A stretch of DNA of 22,533 nucleotides. Origin: an uncultured Lachnospiraceae bacterium (GTDB taxonomy: Bacteria > Bacillota > Clostridia > Lachnospirales > Lachnospiraceae). A program made the position numbers and the translations under genes. How positions within the stretch are numbered: the first letter of the stretch is position 1; every line of letters starts with the position of its first letter. Of the stretch, positions 15,604 to 22,533 are shown one piece after another. The DNA is taken from the NCBI GenBank assembly GCA_910584325.1, contig CAJTZH010000043.1:1-22533 (forward strand), read 5' to 3'. The notes under the pieces were generated by a model, which was given only the letters and a program-made list of their open reading frames with translations, did not search any database and was not told the origin of the DNA.

Positions 15604-15939
15604 ATGTACCCAAACCGTATCAGGGAATTGCGAATCGAAAAGGGAATCACCCAGATTCGTCTTTCCATTGAACTCGAAGTCACTCAGGAAACAATCAGCG
15701 CTTATGAGCGCGGAAAAAATCTTCCTACAGTTACTAATCTCATGCGGTTAAGCAAACTATTCAATGTCAGCATGGACTATATCATGATGCAGAGCGACCA
15801 TCGTTATACCATTGACAATGGCAGTATCAAGCCTGATGAAAAACGACTTCTCGCTTATTTTCGTCTTCTCGGTCCCGTACAAAAAGAAAAATCCCTATCC
15901 TATCTTCAGGGTCTATGTGATACCGATAATCCCCATTAA
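15604..15939 (+). CDS. XRE-family (Cro/CI-type) transcriptional regulator
   Basis: This 111-residue regulator has an N-terminal helix-turn-helix of the Cro/CI/SinR class (residues 5-60: IRELRIEKGITQIRLSIELEVTQETISAYERGKNLPT in the full domain, with the recognition helix around TQETISAYERG). The following helical tail of about 45 residues is probably for dimerisation. The ATG at 15604 has AGGAGG at 15591-15596. It is flanked by two promoters that share an 18-bp dyad element, which makes it the natural candidate for their regulator; the binding is inferred, not shown. Whether it represses or activates, and its signal, are unknown. No ligand domain is visible. Confidence 0.92.
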   Translation: MYPNRIRELRIEKGITQIRLSIELEVTQETISAYERGKNLPTVTNLMRLSKLFNVSMDYIMMQSDHRYTIDNGSIKPDEKRLLAYFRLLGPVQKEKSLSYLQGLCDTDNPH

Positions 15940-16033
15940 CTTACAGTAAAATCTGACTTGACTTTCAGAGTACAGACAAACAAGACAGCACTTGCCATTT
16001 ATGACAATTGTTGTCTTTGAATATACCAAAAAC

Positions 16034-16051
16034 ACAATTTATACTTGTATT
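16034..16051 (+). promoter_or_regulatory. Shared 18-bp operator-like element, sortase copy
   Basis: The sequence ACAATTTATACTTGTATT is identical to the - strand copy at 15382-15399, with further partial similarity upstream (A-rich CAAAAA run). It covers the -35 hexamer TTGTAT (16045-16050), with the same geometry as the polysaccharide promoter. Confidence 0.7.
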
Positions 16052-16073
16052 TTATATAATTATATATTATACT
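16045..16073 (+). promoter_or_regulatory. Promoter of the sortase operon
   Basis: TTGTAT (16045-16050), a 17-bp AT-only spacer and TATACT (16068-16073) lie about 47 bp before the sortase ATG. Spacing and -35 are the same as in the polysaccharide operon promoter. Confidence 0.72.
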
Positions 16074-16119
16074 TTAGAGGATTAAGAAACAAGAAAGAGA
16101 AAGGTTGTGAAACCGCGTT

Positions 16120-16938
16120 ATGAAGCAAAGAATAAATCAGACCGCTTCCTGCATTTTTCTGGGAATTTTTTTCATTTGTACAATATATACCGTTGTTTCC
16201 TGCAATAATGCAGATAATTCCACAAAAATATACGAGAATATGCAGTCCATATCCACAACGGAAAATTCCGAAAACAATGCTGTCTTGGAAATCAGTTCCG
16301 ATACTGCAGTGCAGGAAACAACTACTGCAAATCCCATTGCTGAACTGATTCCCACAGACAAAGACATTTATTTTCAGACATTGTGGGATACCAACACCGA
16401 TATATATGCTTACATCTACATTCCAAATACAAATGTGGATTATCCGGTTCTGCGTCATCCGAGCAACAACCTCTACTATCTGGAACATAACATTGACGGC
16501 AGTAAAGGTCTTCCCGGATGCATTTATACAGAAAATTACAACAGTATTGATTTCGATGACCCTGTCACTTTAATGTATGGGCATAATATGAAAAACGGTT
16601 CCATGTTTGCTACGCTTCATAATTTTGAAAACACCGATTTCTTCGATGAAAACCGATACATATTTATTTATACACCATACAACACCTATGTGTATGAAAT
16701 TTTTGCGGCCGTCACATACAATGACAACCATATCCTGAAGGCATTTGATTTTGAACAGGAAAAAGAATTTGATACCTTTATCGAAAGCCTTCGTTCTGTC
16801 CGCGACATGAACGCCCACCTTATGGATAACATTGATGTATCTTATGAAGATAAGGTACTTGTTTTAAGCACCTGCACATCTGCTTCGGACAAACGCTACT
16901 TAGTGTGTGCCGTCATGATTGGCGCGCTTGGTGATTAA
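16120..16938 (+). CDS. Class B sortase
   Basis: This 272-residue membrane-anchored transpeptidase cleaves a sorting motif (NP/SPxTG type) and attaches the protein to the wall. The catalytic triad is visible: H155 (LMYGHNM), C252 (VLSTCTS) and R259 (DKRYLV). Class B features include VDYPVLRHPSNNLYYLEHN and GCIYTENYNS. Residues 8-27 are hydrophobic and end in VVSC (Cys28), which fits a lipobox; a Ser/Thr/Glu-rich spacer (30-75) follows. The ATG at 16120 is the first possible start because a TGA lies in frame just upstream; AAAGG is 16 bp away, so the RBS is poor. It is followed after 1 bp by the LCP gene, and then by an SPKTG substrate. Confidence 0.92.
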   Translation: MKQRINQTASCIFLGIFFICTIYTVVSCNNADNSTKIYENMQSISTTENSENNAVLEISSDTAVQETTTANPIAELIPTDKDIYFQTLWDTNTDIYAYIYIPNTNVDYPVLRHPSNNLYYLEHNIDGSKGLPGCIYTENYNSIDFDDPVTLMYGHNMKNGSMFATLHNFENTDFFDENRYIFIYTPYNTYVYEIFAAVTYNDNHILKAFDFEQEKEFDTFIESLRSVRDMNAHLMDNIDVSYEDKVLVLSTCTSASDKRYLVCAVMIGALGD

Positions 16939-16939
16939 T

Positions 16940-18010
16940 ATGACAAAACTGATTCGAAAAAAACATTTACAGCAAATCGCTTTTATTGCCGCTTTTTTAC
17001 TGCTCTTTTTGACATCCGCAGTCTTCCTGCTTTTTATTTTTATGAGAAACAGCGGCAGAAAAAATCTTCAGAAAAATGTTATTACCGCCTCTGCCGTCCC
17101 GACTATTGCAGAAGGCGAAACAGGTTCAGAAAACAATATTGTTACATGGCAGTCAGGATGGGTGATGCACAATGGAGAAATTTATCAATATAACGATTCC
17201 ATTCTGACATTTCTGATTATGGGAATTGACAGCAAAACGGAAGTTAAAGAAGCAACAGACAGCGTGCACGGCGGACAGTCAGACGCCATGCTTCTTGTCG
17301 TAATGAATCCGGATAACAAGACCATCAAACTAGTGAATATCAATCGCAACGTTATGACGGATATTGACATTTACAACTATCTGGGACAATTTGTCATCAC
17401 AACAAAAGCCCAGCTTGCTCTTCAACATGGTTATGGGGATGGTTTGGAACTAAGCTGTGAACGCACGGTAAAAGCCGTATCAAACCTGTTTTACGGAATT
17501 CCCATTCATGGTTACTGCGCCGTCAATTACGTGGCGATTCCAACCATTAATGATTTGGCAGGGGGTGTAACAGTAACGCTGCTGGATGATTTCACCTTTT
17601 TTGATAAAAGTATGGTCAAAGGAAGCACGCTGAAACTAAGCGGAAAACAGGCTTTCAAATATGTCCAGTACCGTGATACCAAGATGTTTAATTCCGTGGC
17701 AGTCCGCATGGAACGAATTAAGCAATATCTGATGTCGTTAGTTAATGCTTTGAAGGGTAAAATGAAATCCGATATCACCCTCCCGGCAAAGCTCTATGAA
17801 GCAATTTTTCCATATATGGTCACCAATATTTCACTGGATGAAATCATCTATCTGGCATCGGAAGCGCTCTCGTATGAGATTGACATCGAGCAGTTCTATT
17901 CTTTGGAAGGCGAAACAAAACAAGGAGAACTATATGAAGAATTTTACGCGGACGAAGACTACTTATATGACCTGATTATTGAATTATTTTACGAACAGGT
18001 CAACCAGTAA
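16940..18010 (+). CDS. LytR-CpsA-Psr (LCP) family protein
   Basis: This 356-residue type II membrane protein has a basic N-terminus, one membrane segment (13-35) and an extracellular LCP domain. LCP enzymes transfer undecaprenyl-linked polymers such as teichoic acids or capsule to peptidoglycan. Recognisable motifs are SDAMLLVVMNP, LVNINRNVMTDI (the usual PRD is NRN here), NYVAIPTINDLAGGV, and LSGKQAFKYVQYRDT followed by RMERIKQYL. The ATG at 16940 lies directly after the sortase stop; an ATG at 16919 would overlap the sortase. The pattern matches the LCP subtype I recall from Lachnospiraceae. The probable substrate is the polysaccharide made by the divergent operon, by inference. Confidence 0.87.
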   Translation: MTKLIRKKHLQQIAFIAAFLLLFLTSAVFLLFIFMRNSGRKNLQKNVITASAVPTIAEGETGSENNIVTWQSGWVMHNGEIYQYNDSILTFLIMGIDSKTEVKEATDSVHGGQSDAMLLVVMNPDNKTIKLVNINRNVMTDIDIYNYLGQFVITTKAQLALQHGYGDGLELSCERTVKAVSNLFYGIPIHGYCAVNYVAIPTINDLAGGVTVTLLDDFTFFDKSMVKGSTLKLSGKQAFKYVQYRDTKMFNSVAVRMERIKQYLMSLVNALKGKMKSDITLPAKLYEAIFPYMVTNISLDEIIYLASEALSYEIDIEQFYSLEGETKQGELYEEFYADEDYLYDLIIELFYEQVNQ

Positions 18011-18071
18011 CGGTATTAATGCTATATTCCTGTAGCTTTAATATAAACCACATACCGAAGGAGGATTTAAC

Positions 18072-18722
18072 ATGAAAAAAATAATGACGATTGCTATGGC
18101 GTTCGTTCTGACCATGGGAATGACTGTTACAGCTTTTGCTGCCGGAAGCCCTGTCACCAGCGTCAATGCGGGTGATACTGTCAAAGTTGGAGACGAAGAA
18201 GTAAAAGCAGAAGTCAAGGTTACGACTGTTGACGAAACTGTTTCCAACGAAGCAGCCAAGGTTGCCGGTGCCCTTACTACTGTAGACGACAAAACTGTTG
18301 AAGCAACAATTATCGGGGATGTTGTAGATGTAAAACTCCCTAAAGACATTGTTCCGACATTTGAAAAACCGGTTACAATCACATTTCAGGTTACGGGTGT
18401 ATCTTCAGATGACAAAATTATCGTAGCCCACAAAAAAGAAAACGGTGAATGGGAATACATCACACCAACGGCAATTGCCAACGGTTCCGTTACCGTTCCA
18501 TTCACGTCCCTTTCCCCTGTTGCTTTCATCAAGGTTAGCGAAAATGTAAAAGCCGATACCGAAAACAACAGCACATCTGATGACGCCGAAGATTCGTCCG
18601 AAGCAGATTCAGCAAAATCGCCTAAGACAGGCGAGACAAGCGCTTTCTATGTAGAATTTCTTGCAGCCGCAAGCTTTTGCGGCGCCGCAATTTTCTTTAA
18701 GCGTTCAAAAACAACTATCTGA
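18072..18722 (+). CDS. Secreted wall-anchored protein with SPKTG sorting signal
   Basis: This 216-residue surface protein has a signal peptide (1-23, cleavage near AFA-AGS), a compact beta-rich region of about 130 residues (VTITFQVTGVSSDDKIIVAHKKENGEW...SLSPVAFIKV), an acidic Ser/Asp/Glu stalk (about 155-182), and a C-terminal sorting signal: SPKTG (183-187), a hydrophobic segment (191-209) and the basic tail KRSK. A strong RBS (AAGGAGGA) precedes the ATG at 18072. It follows the sortase and LCP genes and is the obvious substrate of that sortase. The function of the mature protein is unknown; nothing enzymatic is visible. Confidence 0.9.
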   Translation: MKKIMTIAMAFVLTMGMTVTAFAAGSPVTSVNAGDTVKVGDEEVKAEVKVTTVDETVSNEAAKVAGALTTVDDKTVEATIIGDVVDVKLPKDIVPTFEKPVTITFQVTGVSSDDKIIVAHKKENGEWEYITPTAIANGSVTVPFTSLSPVAFIKVSENVKADTENNSTSDDAEDSSEADSAKSPKTGETSAFYVEFLAAASFCGAAIFFKRSKTTI

Positions 18723-18732
18723 TACAAATAAT

Positions 18733-18746
18733 TTAAACGCGTTTAA
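18733..18746. promoter_or_regulatory. 14-bp perfect palindrome
   Basis: TTAAACGCGTTTAA lies 10 bp after the stop of the surface-protein gene. A symmetrical site with central CG resembles LacI-family operators, but there is no promoter beside it. It may be a protein-binding site or a chance motif. Confidence 0.35.
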
Positions 18747-18768
18747 TTATCACAACAGGGTATGTGGC

Positions 18769-18804
18769 GAGGAGTGTCCATGGTGGTGGACACTCCCCTT
18801 TTTT
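18769..18804 (+). terminator. Rho-independent terminator of the sortase operon
   Basis: GGAGTGTCCA (18771-18780) pairs perfectly with TGGACACTCC (18787-18796), with a 6-nt loop, followed by CC and six T. There is no T run on the other strand, so it acts mainly for + strand transcripts. Confidence 0.9.
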
Positions 18805-18814
18805 CTCATTACAG

Positions 18815-20902
18815 TTACATTTTCACAACAAACAGCTCGTCCAGTTCTTCCACATTTCCCGATTTTAACATTGTAACGCTCCAATTCTCCTCAGCGTTGG
18901 TAACGACAACCGGAATCGCGTCGGACGCCGCGTTTTCGGCAATAAAATCACTGTCAAATTCTATGAGTTTCTGCCCCTCCTTCACGGTATCACCCGCCGA
19001 GACAAACGACGTAAATCCCTGGCCGCTTAACTGCACCGTGTCAATTCCGATATGAATAAGAATTTCAATTCCTTCCTCATTTTCGAGACCGATTGCATGA
19101 TTCGTGTCGAACAACATCGTGACCTTGCCGTCAAATGGCGCAACGACATAGTTTTGCGCCGGATAAATGACTGCCCCGTCACCCATCATCTTCTGTGCAA
19201 ATCCCTCGTCAGGCGTGATTTCAACCCCCGCTGCCAGACCTTTTACCGGACTCTTAATCACTATGCCGCCGTTTGCAGCCTGGTTTGCCTCAAACAACGT
19301 ATCGGCAGCAGTTTCCAGGTAATCTTCCAGATTTGATTTGACCGTCGTAACCTTCGGACCATAAATAATCTGTACGCCGTTTCCCTTCACAATCACGCCG
19401 GACGCTCCTGTAGACTTTAGTAATGCCTCATTCACGAGCAACGCGTCTTTTACCGTACAGCGAAGCCTTGTAGCACAGCAGTCCACATCGGAAATATTTT
19501 TCTTACCGCCGAGACCATTGCAGATATTAATGGAACGCACATCATAATTATCTGCGCCGTCGTCGCCCTCTGCCTGTGCTTTTCTTGCGTTGACATCCGC
19601 TCTCGTATATAATTTTACTTCTTCCGTTTCACCGCGCCCCGGCGTATTGAGATTCAACTTTTTAATCAAAAACGTAAATAACGCGTAATATATAATAAAA
19701 TAGCCAATTCCTACAAATATAATCCAAATCCAGTTCGTCTTTGCATTGCCCTGCAGAATACCAAAAAGGAATAAATCTATAATACCGCCCGAAAACGTCA
19801 TTCCCACACCAACATGAAGAATATGCATCAACATATACGCGGCCCCGGCAAACACACAGTGAATGATATATAAAAGCGGCGCTACAAACAGAAATGTGAA
19901 CTCAAGCGGCTCCGTAATTCCCGTCAGCATGGACGTCAGCGCAGCCGACATCAAAAGTCCGAAAACTTTCCCTTTTTTATCGGAGTCCGCCGTCGTATAC
20001 ATTGCCAGCGCCGCGCCCGGCAGCCCGAAAATCATCAGCGGGAACTTACCCGACATGAACCGCGTTGCCGATACTGCGAATTGTTCCACCGACGGGTCCG
20101 CAAGCTGCGCGAAGAAAATGTTCTGAGCGCCTTCCACGATATTTCCCGCAACCTCAAGGCTTCCACCGACAGCAGTCTGCCAGAACGGAATATAAAATAC
20201 ATGGTGCAGGCCAAAAGGAATCAACGCACGCTCTGTAAATCCGTAAATCCACGTTCCGATATATCCGCTCCCAAGAACCAGATTACCAATGGAGGTAATC
20301 ACATTCTGCACAGGCGGCCAGATAAAATAAAACAAAATACCTGCAAGCGTATAAACGAGCGCGCTGATAATCGGTACAAACCGCGTGCCCCCAAAAAACG
20401 ACAGCACCTGCGGCAGTTCAATCCTGTAAAATTTATTATGCAGCGCCGAAACGCCAAGTCCCACGATAATACCGCCAAATACACCCATCTGCAAAGAAGT
20501 AATACCGACCACATCACCATAAGCGCCTGCAAGAAGTTTATCTGTTCCGCCGTTTATCATAATCATGGCGCTGATTGCCGCATGCATTACAAAAAAAGAA
20601 ATTGCCGCAGCCAGAGCCGCAACTTCTTTTTCTTTTTTTGCCATGCCGATTGCAACACCCATCGCAAACAAAATCGGCAGATTGTCAAACACAATCTGTC
20701 CTGCGTCGCGCAGCACCAGCAAAACCGAATAAATCCACGTTCCCGGTCCCATAATGTTAATCAGCTTGTACGTTGTAAGCATCGTTTCATTGGTAAACGA
20801 ACCACCGACTCCAAGAAGAAGTCCCGCTACCGGTAAAAGGGCAATGGGAAGCATAAACGAACGCCCAATTCGCTGCAGGACACCAAAAATTTTATCCTTC
20901 AC
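18815..20902 (-). CDS. PTS sugar transporter, fused EIIC-EIIB-EIIA (glucose/N-acetylglucosamine family)
   Basis: This 695-residue phosphotransferase permease imports and phosphorylates a hexose. Domains in order: EIIC membrane part (about 1-415, with GITEPLEF at 328-335), linker, EIIB (about 455-530, with active cysteine C476 in DCCATRLR) and EIIA (about 545-690, with NH602AIG and phosphorylated H617 in ILIHIGIDTVQLSGQGF). The order and motifs match PtsG/NagE; choosing between glucose and GlcNAc needs a phylogeny. The start is a GTG at 20902 with GGAGG at 20912-20916, and a TATAAT -10 lies upstream (20932-20937). It is monocistronic. Confidence 0.93.
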   Translation of the reverse strand: MKDKIFGVLQRIGRSFMLPIALLPVAGLLLGVGGSFTNETMLTTYKLINIMGPGTWIYSVLLVLRDAGQIVFDNLPILFAMGVAIGMAKKEKEVAALAAAISFFVMHAAISAMIMINGGTDKLLAGAYGDVVGITSLQMGVFGGIIVGLGVSALHNKFYRIELPQVLSFFGGTRFVPIISALVYTLAGILFYFIWPPVQNVITSIGNLVLGSGYIGTWIYGFTERALIPFGLHHVFYIPFWQTAVGGSLEVAGNIVEGAQNIFFAQLADPSVEQFAVSATRFMSGKFPLMIFGLPGAALAMYTTADSDKKGKVFGLLMSAALTSMLTGITEPLEFTFLFVAPLLYIIHCVFAGAAYMLMHILHVGVGMTFSGGIIDLFLFGILQGNAKTNWIWIIFVGIGYFIIYYALFTFLIKKLNLNTPGRGETEEVKLYTRADVNARKAQAEGDDGADNYDVRSINICNGLGGKKNISDVDCCATRLRCTVKDALLVNEALLKSTGASGVIVKGNGVQIIYGPKVTTVKSNLEDYLETAADTLFEANQAANGGIVIKSPVKGLAAGVEITPDEGFAQKMMGDGAVIYPAQNYVVAPFDGKVTMLFDTNHAIGLENEEGIEILIHIGIDTVQLSGQGFTSFVSAGDTVKEGQKLIEFDSDFIAENAASDAIPVVVTNAEENWSVTMLKSGNVEELDELFVVKM

Positions 20903-20931
20903 TTTGATTTTCCTCCAAAATAATTAGCGAT

Positions 20932-20937
20932 ATTATA
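20932..20937 (-). promoter_or_regulatory. Probable -10 box of the PTS gene
   Basis: A perfect TATAAT on the - strand lies 30 bp upstream of the GTG start. The best -35-like hexamer, TTGAAA, is 20 bp away, so the promoter is weak or depends on an activator. No antiterminator (RAT) hairpin is seen in the short leader. Confidence 0.5.
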
Positions 20938-20965
20938 CTTATTCCCATTTTTTTCGATTTCAAAC

Positions 20966-21003
20966 AAAAACCTCCCGATGCGTTATTCCTGCGCACCGGG
21001 AGG
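20966..21003 (-). terminator. Rho-independent terminator of the metal ABC transporter operon
   Basis: On the - strand, CCTCCCG pairs with CGGGAGG, with further GTGCGCA/TGCG-type pairing inside the loop, followed by TTTTTG. It lies 20 bp after the permease stop and separates it from the PTS gene. Confidence 0.85.
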
Positions 21004-21023
21004 TTCCTTATGACCCCATCCGT

Positions 21024-21857
21024 TTACCTTTTTAATAATAAACATACAAAAAACACCAGCATATCCGCCACAACAATCGTCGAACCGACCGGCGTGGACG
21101 CAAGCACGGAAATCAGAATCCCCAAAACCGCGCAGACCACGGAAATGACTGCCGAACAAATGACTACCGCGCGGAAATTACGAAATACGCGCATTGCAGA
21201 CAACGCGGGAAAAATCACCAGCGCCGAAATCAAAAGCGAACCGACCAGATTCATTGCCAGCACGATAATCACCGCAATAGCGGCGGCAACAATGAAATTA
21301 TACAGTCCCGCGCGGATTCCCGTCGCCCTTGCGAAATTTTCGTCAAACGTAATCGCGAAAATCTTATTATAAAAAAACAGATAGATTGCCAGAACAACCG
21401 CCGACAAGGCAATACAAATCCATACGTCCGCCTTGGAGAGCGTCAGTATCGACGTTGAACCGAACAATGTGCTGCACACATCGCCCGAAACATTGGCGGA
21501 CGTAGAAAATACATTCATCAAAAGATATCCAACGGCAAGCGAACCAACTGAAATCATTGCTATCGCCGCGTCTCCGTTAATCTGGGTTTTCTGTCCCATA
21601 TACAGCATTAAAATCGCCGCCGCCACCGTAATCGGCAGAACAACCGCCATATTATTCGTCAGCCCTAAAACTGCCGCCACTGCCATCGCGCCAAACGCCA
21701 CATGGGATAAACCGTCTCCGATATAAGAATACCGTTTTAAAACAAGCGTAACACCAAGAAGCGCGGAACACAACGCAATCAGCGTTCCCACAACCAGCGC
21801 GTAACGTACAAATGGATAGGAAAAATAAAACGCAAGCGTCTCAACCATCTTATGCAT
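21024..21857 (-). CDS. Metal (Zn/Mn) ABC transporter permease, ZnuB/AdcB family
   Basis: This 277-residue membrane protein of the ABC-3 family has about eight hydrophobic segments. The N-terminal part (LGVTLVLKRYSYIGDGLSHVAFGAMA, in two parts) and the later GSLLISALVIFPALSAM are characteristic of zinc/manganese importer permeases. The ATG at 21857 has GGAGGAG just upstream and overlaps the ATPase stop by 8 bp. It is the last gene of the operon. Zn versus Mn cannot be decided, because the binding protein is outside the window. Confidence 0.93.
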   Translation of the reverse strand: MHKMVETLAFYFSYPFVRYALVVGTLIALCSALLGVTLVLKRYSYIGDGLSHVAFGAMAVAAVLGLTNNMAVVLPITVAAAILMLYMGQKTQINGDAAIAMISVGSLAVGYLLMNVFSTSANVSGDVCSTLFGSTSILTLSKADVWICIALSAVVLAIYLFFYNKIFAITFDENFARATGIRAGLYNFIVAAAIAVIIVLAMNLVGSLLISALVIFPALSAMRVFRNFRAVVICSAVISVVCAVLGILISVLASTPVGSTIVVADMLVFFVCLLLKR

Positions 21858-22533
21858 GATGCTCCTCCTTCCCGATAAGCGTATGATAAACTTTACTCTG
21901 TAAATATTCCTCTGTCGTTCCGTAAAAAAACGGCAGACTTTCGGTACCGTTTCCCATCAAATGCAGGACATGCGTAGCGTACCGTACTGCCGCCGCAATG
22001 TCATGGGATATCATAATAATCGTGATACCTTCCTTATTCAGACTTTCGATTACCTCGTACAGTTCCGCGGTTACTTTCGGGTCAAGTCCCGCAACAGGTT
22101 CGTCCAGAAGAAGTACTTTTCTTGCCGCACACAGCGCTCTCGCAAGGAGAACTCTCTGCTGCTGCCCGCCCGAAAGGTCCCGGTAACAGGAATTTCGAAG
22201 TTCCCAGATTCCCATACGCTCCATGTTTTCGCGGCAGATGTTCTTTTCCTGCGCATTATAAAACGGCCGGAAACCGCACCGGTTCAGACACCCGGATAAA
22301 ACTACCTCCCTGACGGAAGCGGGAAAATCCTTCTGCACATGATTCTGCTGCGGAAGATAACCTATCTCGTACTCTTTCAAGCCGTCTCCACGCACAATCT
22401 CTCCACGCAGAGGCTTGCGCAGGTTCAAAAGCGCTTTCATCAGCGTACTCTTTCCCACGCCGTTCTCCCCCACAATACAAAGATAGTCGCCCTCCTGTAC
22501 CTGAAAATCAATATTCTGGGAAATCATCTTTCC
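21850..22533 (-). CDS. Metal (Zn/Mn) ABC transporter ATP-binding protein (N-terminus outside window)
   Basis: This is the ATPase subunit of the same importer. The frame runs to the window edge (GKM precedes the ISQN stretch), so the start lies outside and the ATG at 22527 is internal. Motifs are Walker A GENGVGKST, Q-loop in YLPQQNHV, signature LSGGQQQR, Walker B VLLLDEP and H-loop ISHD. The sequence is nearly complete, probably lacking 15-25 N-terminal residues. The YLPQQ followed by DFPASVREVVLSG pattern is typical of ZnuC/MntB-type ATPases. Confidence 0.92.
   Translation of the reverse strand, partial: GKMISQNIDFQVQEGDYLCIVGENGVGKSTLMKALLNLRKPLRGEIVRGDGLKEYEIGYLPQQNHVQKDFPASVREVVLSGCLNRCGFRPFYNAQEKNICRENMERMGIWELRNSCYRDLSGGQQQRVLLARALCAARKVLLLDEPVAGLDPKVTAELYEVIESLNKEGITIIMISHDIAAAVRYATHVLHLMGNGTESLPFFYGTTEEYLQSKVYHTLIGKEEHHA

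Noticed and set aside
20081..20836. 251-codon + strand frame antisense to the PTS gene
   Set aside because: It is rich in Arg/Asn/His/Lys with no domain, and mirrors the codon bias of a long, fully motif-supported - strand gene.
18815..20902. A RAT/antiterminator switch before the PTS gene
   Set aside because: The leader between the -10 and the GTG start is only about 25 nt and has no overlapping hairpins.

Overview
The window looks like chromosome of an anaerobic low-GC Gram-positive bacterium, most likely a gut Lachnospiraceae member (Clostridia). The evidence is an oxygen-sensitive class III ribonucleotide reductase with its activase, strong AGGAGG-type ribosome binding sites, class B sortase biology with an SPKTG sorting signal, an LCP protein of the variant form I associate with Lachnospiraceae, and a PD-(D/E)XK nuclease-like transposase family common in that group. 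Genus cannot be fixed from sequence alone.

Layout. (1) 1-1970, + strand: the end of nrdD, then nrdG and dut, a DNA-precursor block closed by a hairpin terminator. (2) 2002-4240, - strand: a PDDEXK-type Rpn/transposase-like gene with a heptad-repeat tail, the RNase P RNA gene rnpB with its terminator, and a small VanZ-like membrane protein. A short + strand remnant of another Rpn-type protein lies at 4242-4372. (3) 4382-15336, - strand: a Wzx/Wzy-type capsular or exopolysaccharide operon. In transcription order it holds a PHP tyrosine phosphatase (CpsB), a chain-length/co-activator membrane protein (CpsC), a BY-kinase (CpsD), an Ig-like membrane-anchored protein of unknown role, a priming sugar transferase, a GT8 glycosyltransferase, a CDP-polyol-type phosphotransferase (TagF-like), an IspD/TarI-like cytidylyltransferase, a class II aldolase, a GT2 glycosyltransferase, a Wzy polymerase and a Wzx flippase. 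The proximal genes have composition like the rest of the window. The distal block (about 4.4-11.6 kb) is strikingly AT-rich, as expected of an exchanged serotype cassette. (4) 15337-18804: an XRE-family regulator, then a + strand group of class B sortase, LCP-family protein and an SPKTG surface protein, closed by a terminator. (5) 18815-22533, - strand: a glucose/GlcNAc-type PTS IICBA permease and the end of a zinc/manganese ABC importer (permease and partial ATPase).

How it may fit together. The most interesting signal is an identical 18-bp element, ACAATTTATACTTGTATT. It occurs once at the promoter of the - strand polysaccharide operon and once at the promoter of the + strand sortase operon. 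In both cases it covers the -35 hexamer, with 17 bp to a good -10. The XRE regulator gene sits between the two. This suggests one switch co-controlling polysaccharide synthesis, a wall-attachment (LCP) enzyme and a sortase-anchored surface protein. Within the polysaccharide operon, an aldolase, a cytidylyltransferase and a TagF-like transferase are adjacent and tightly packed (2-bp to 4-bp overlap or a few bases apart), which suggests dedicated synthesis and transfer of a CDP-activated phospho-polyol or phospho-ketose.
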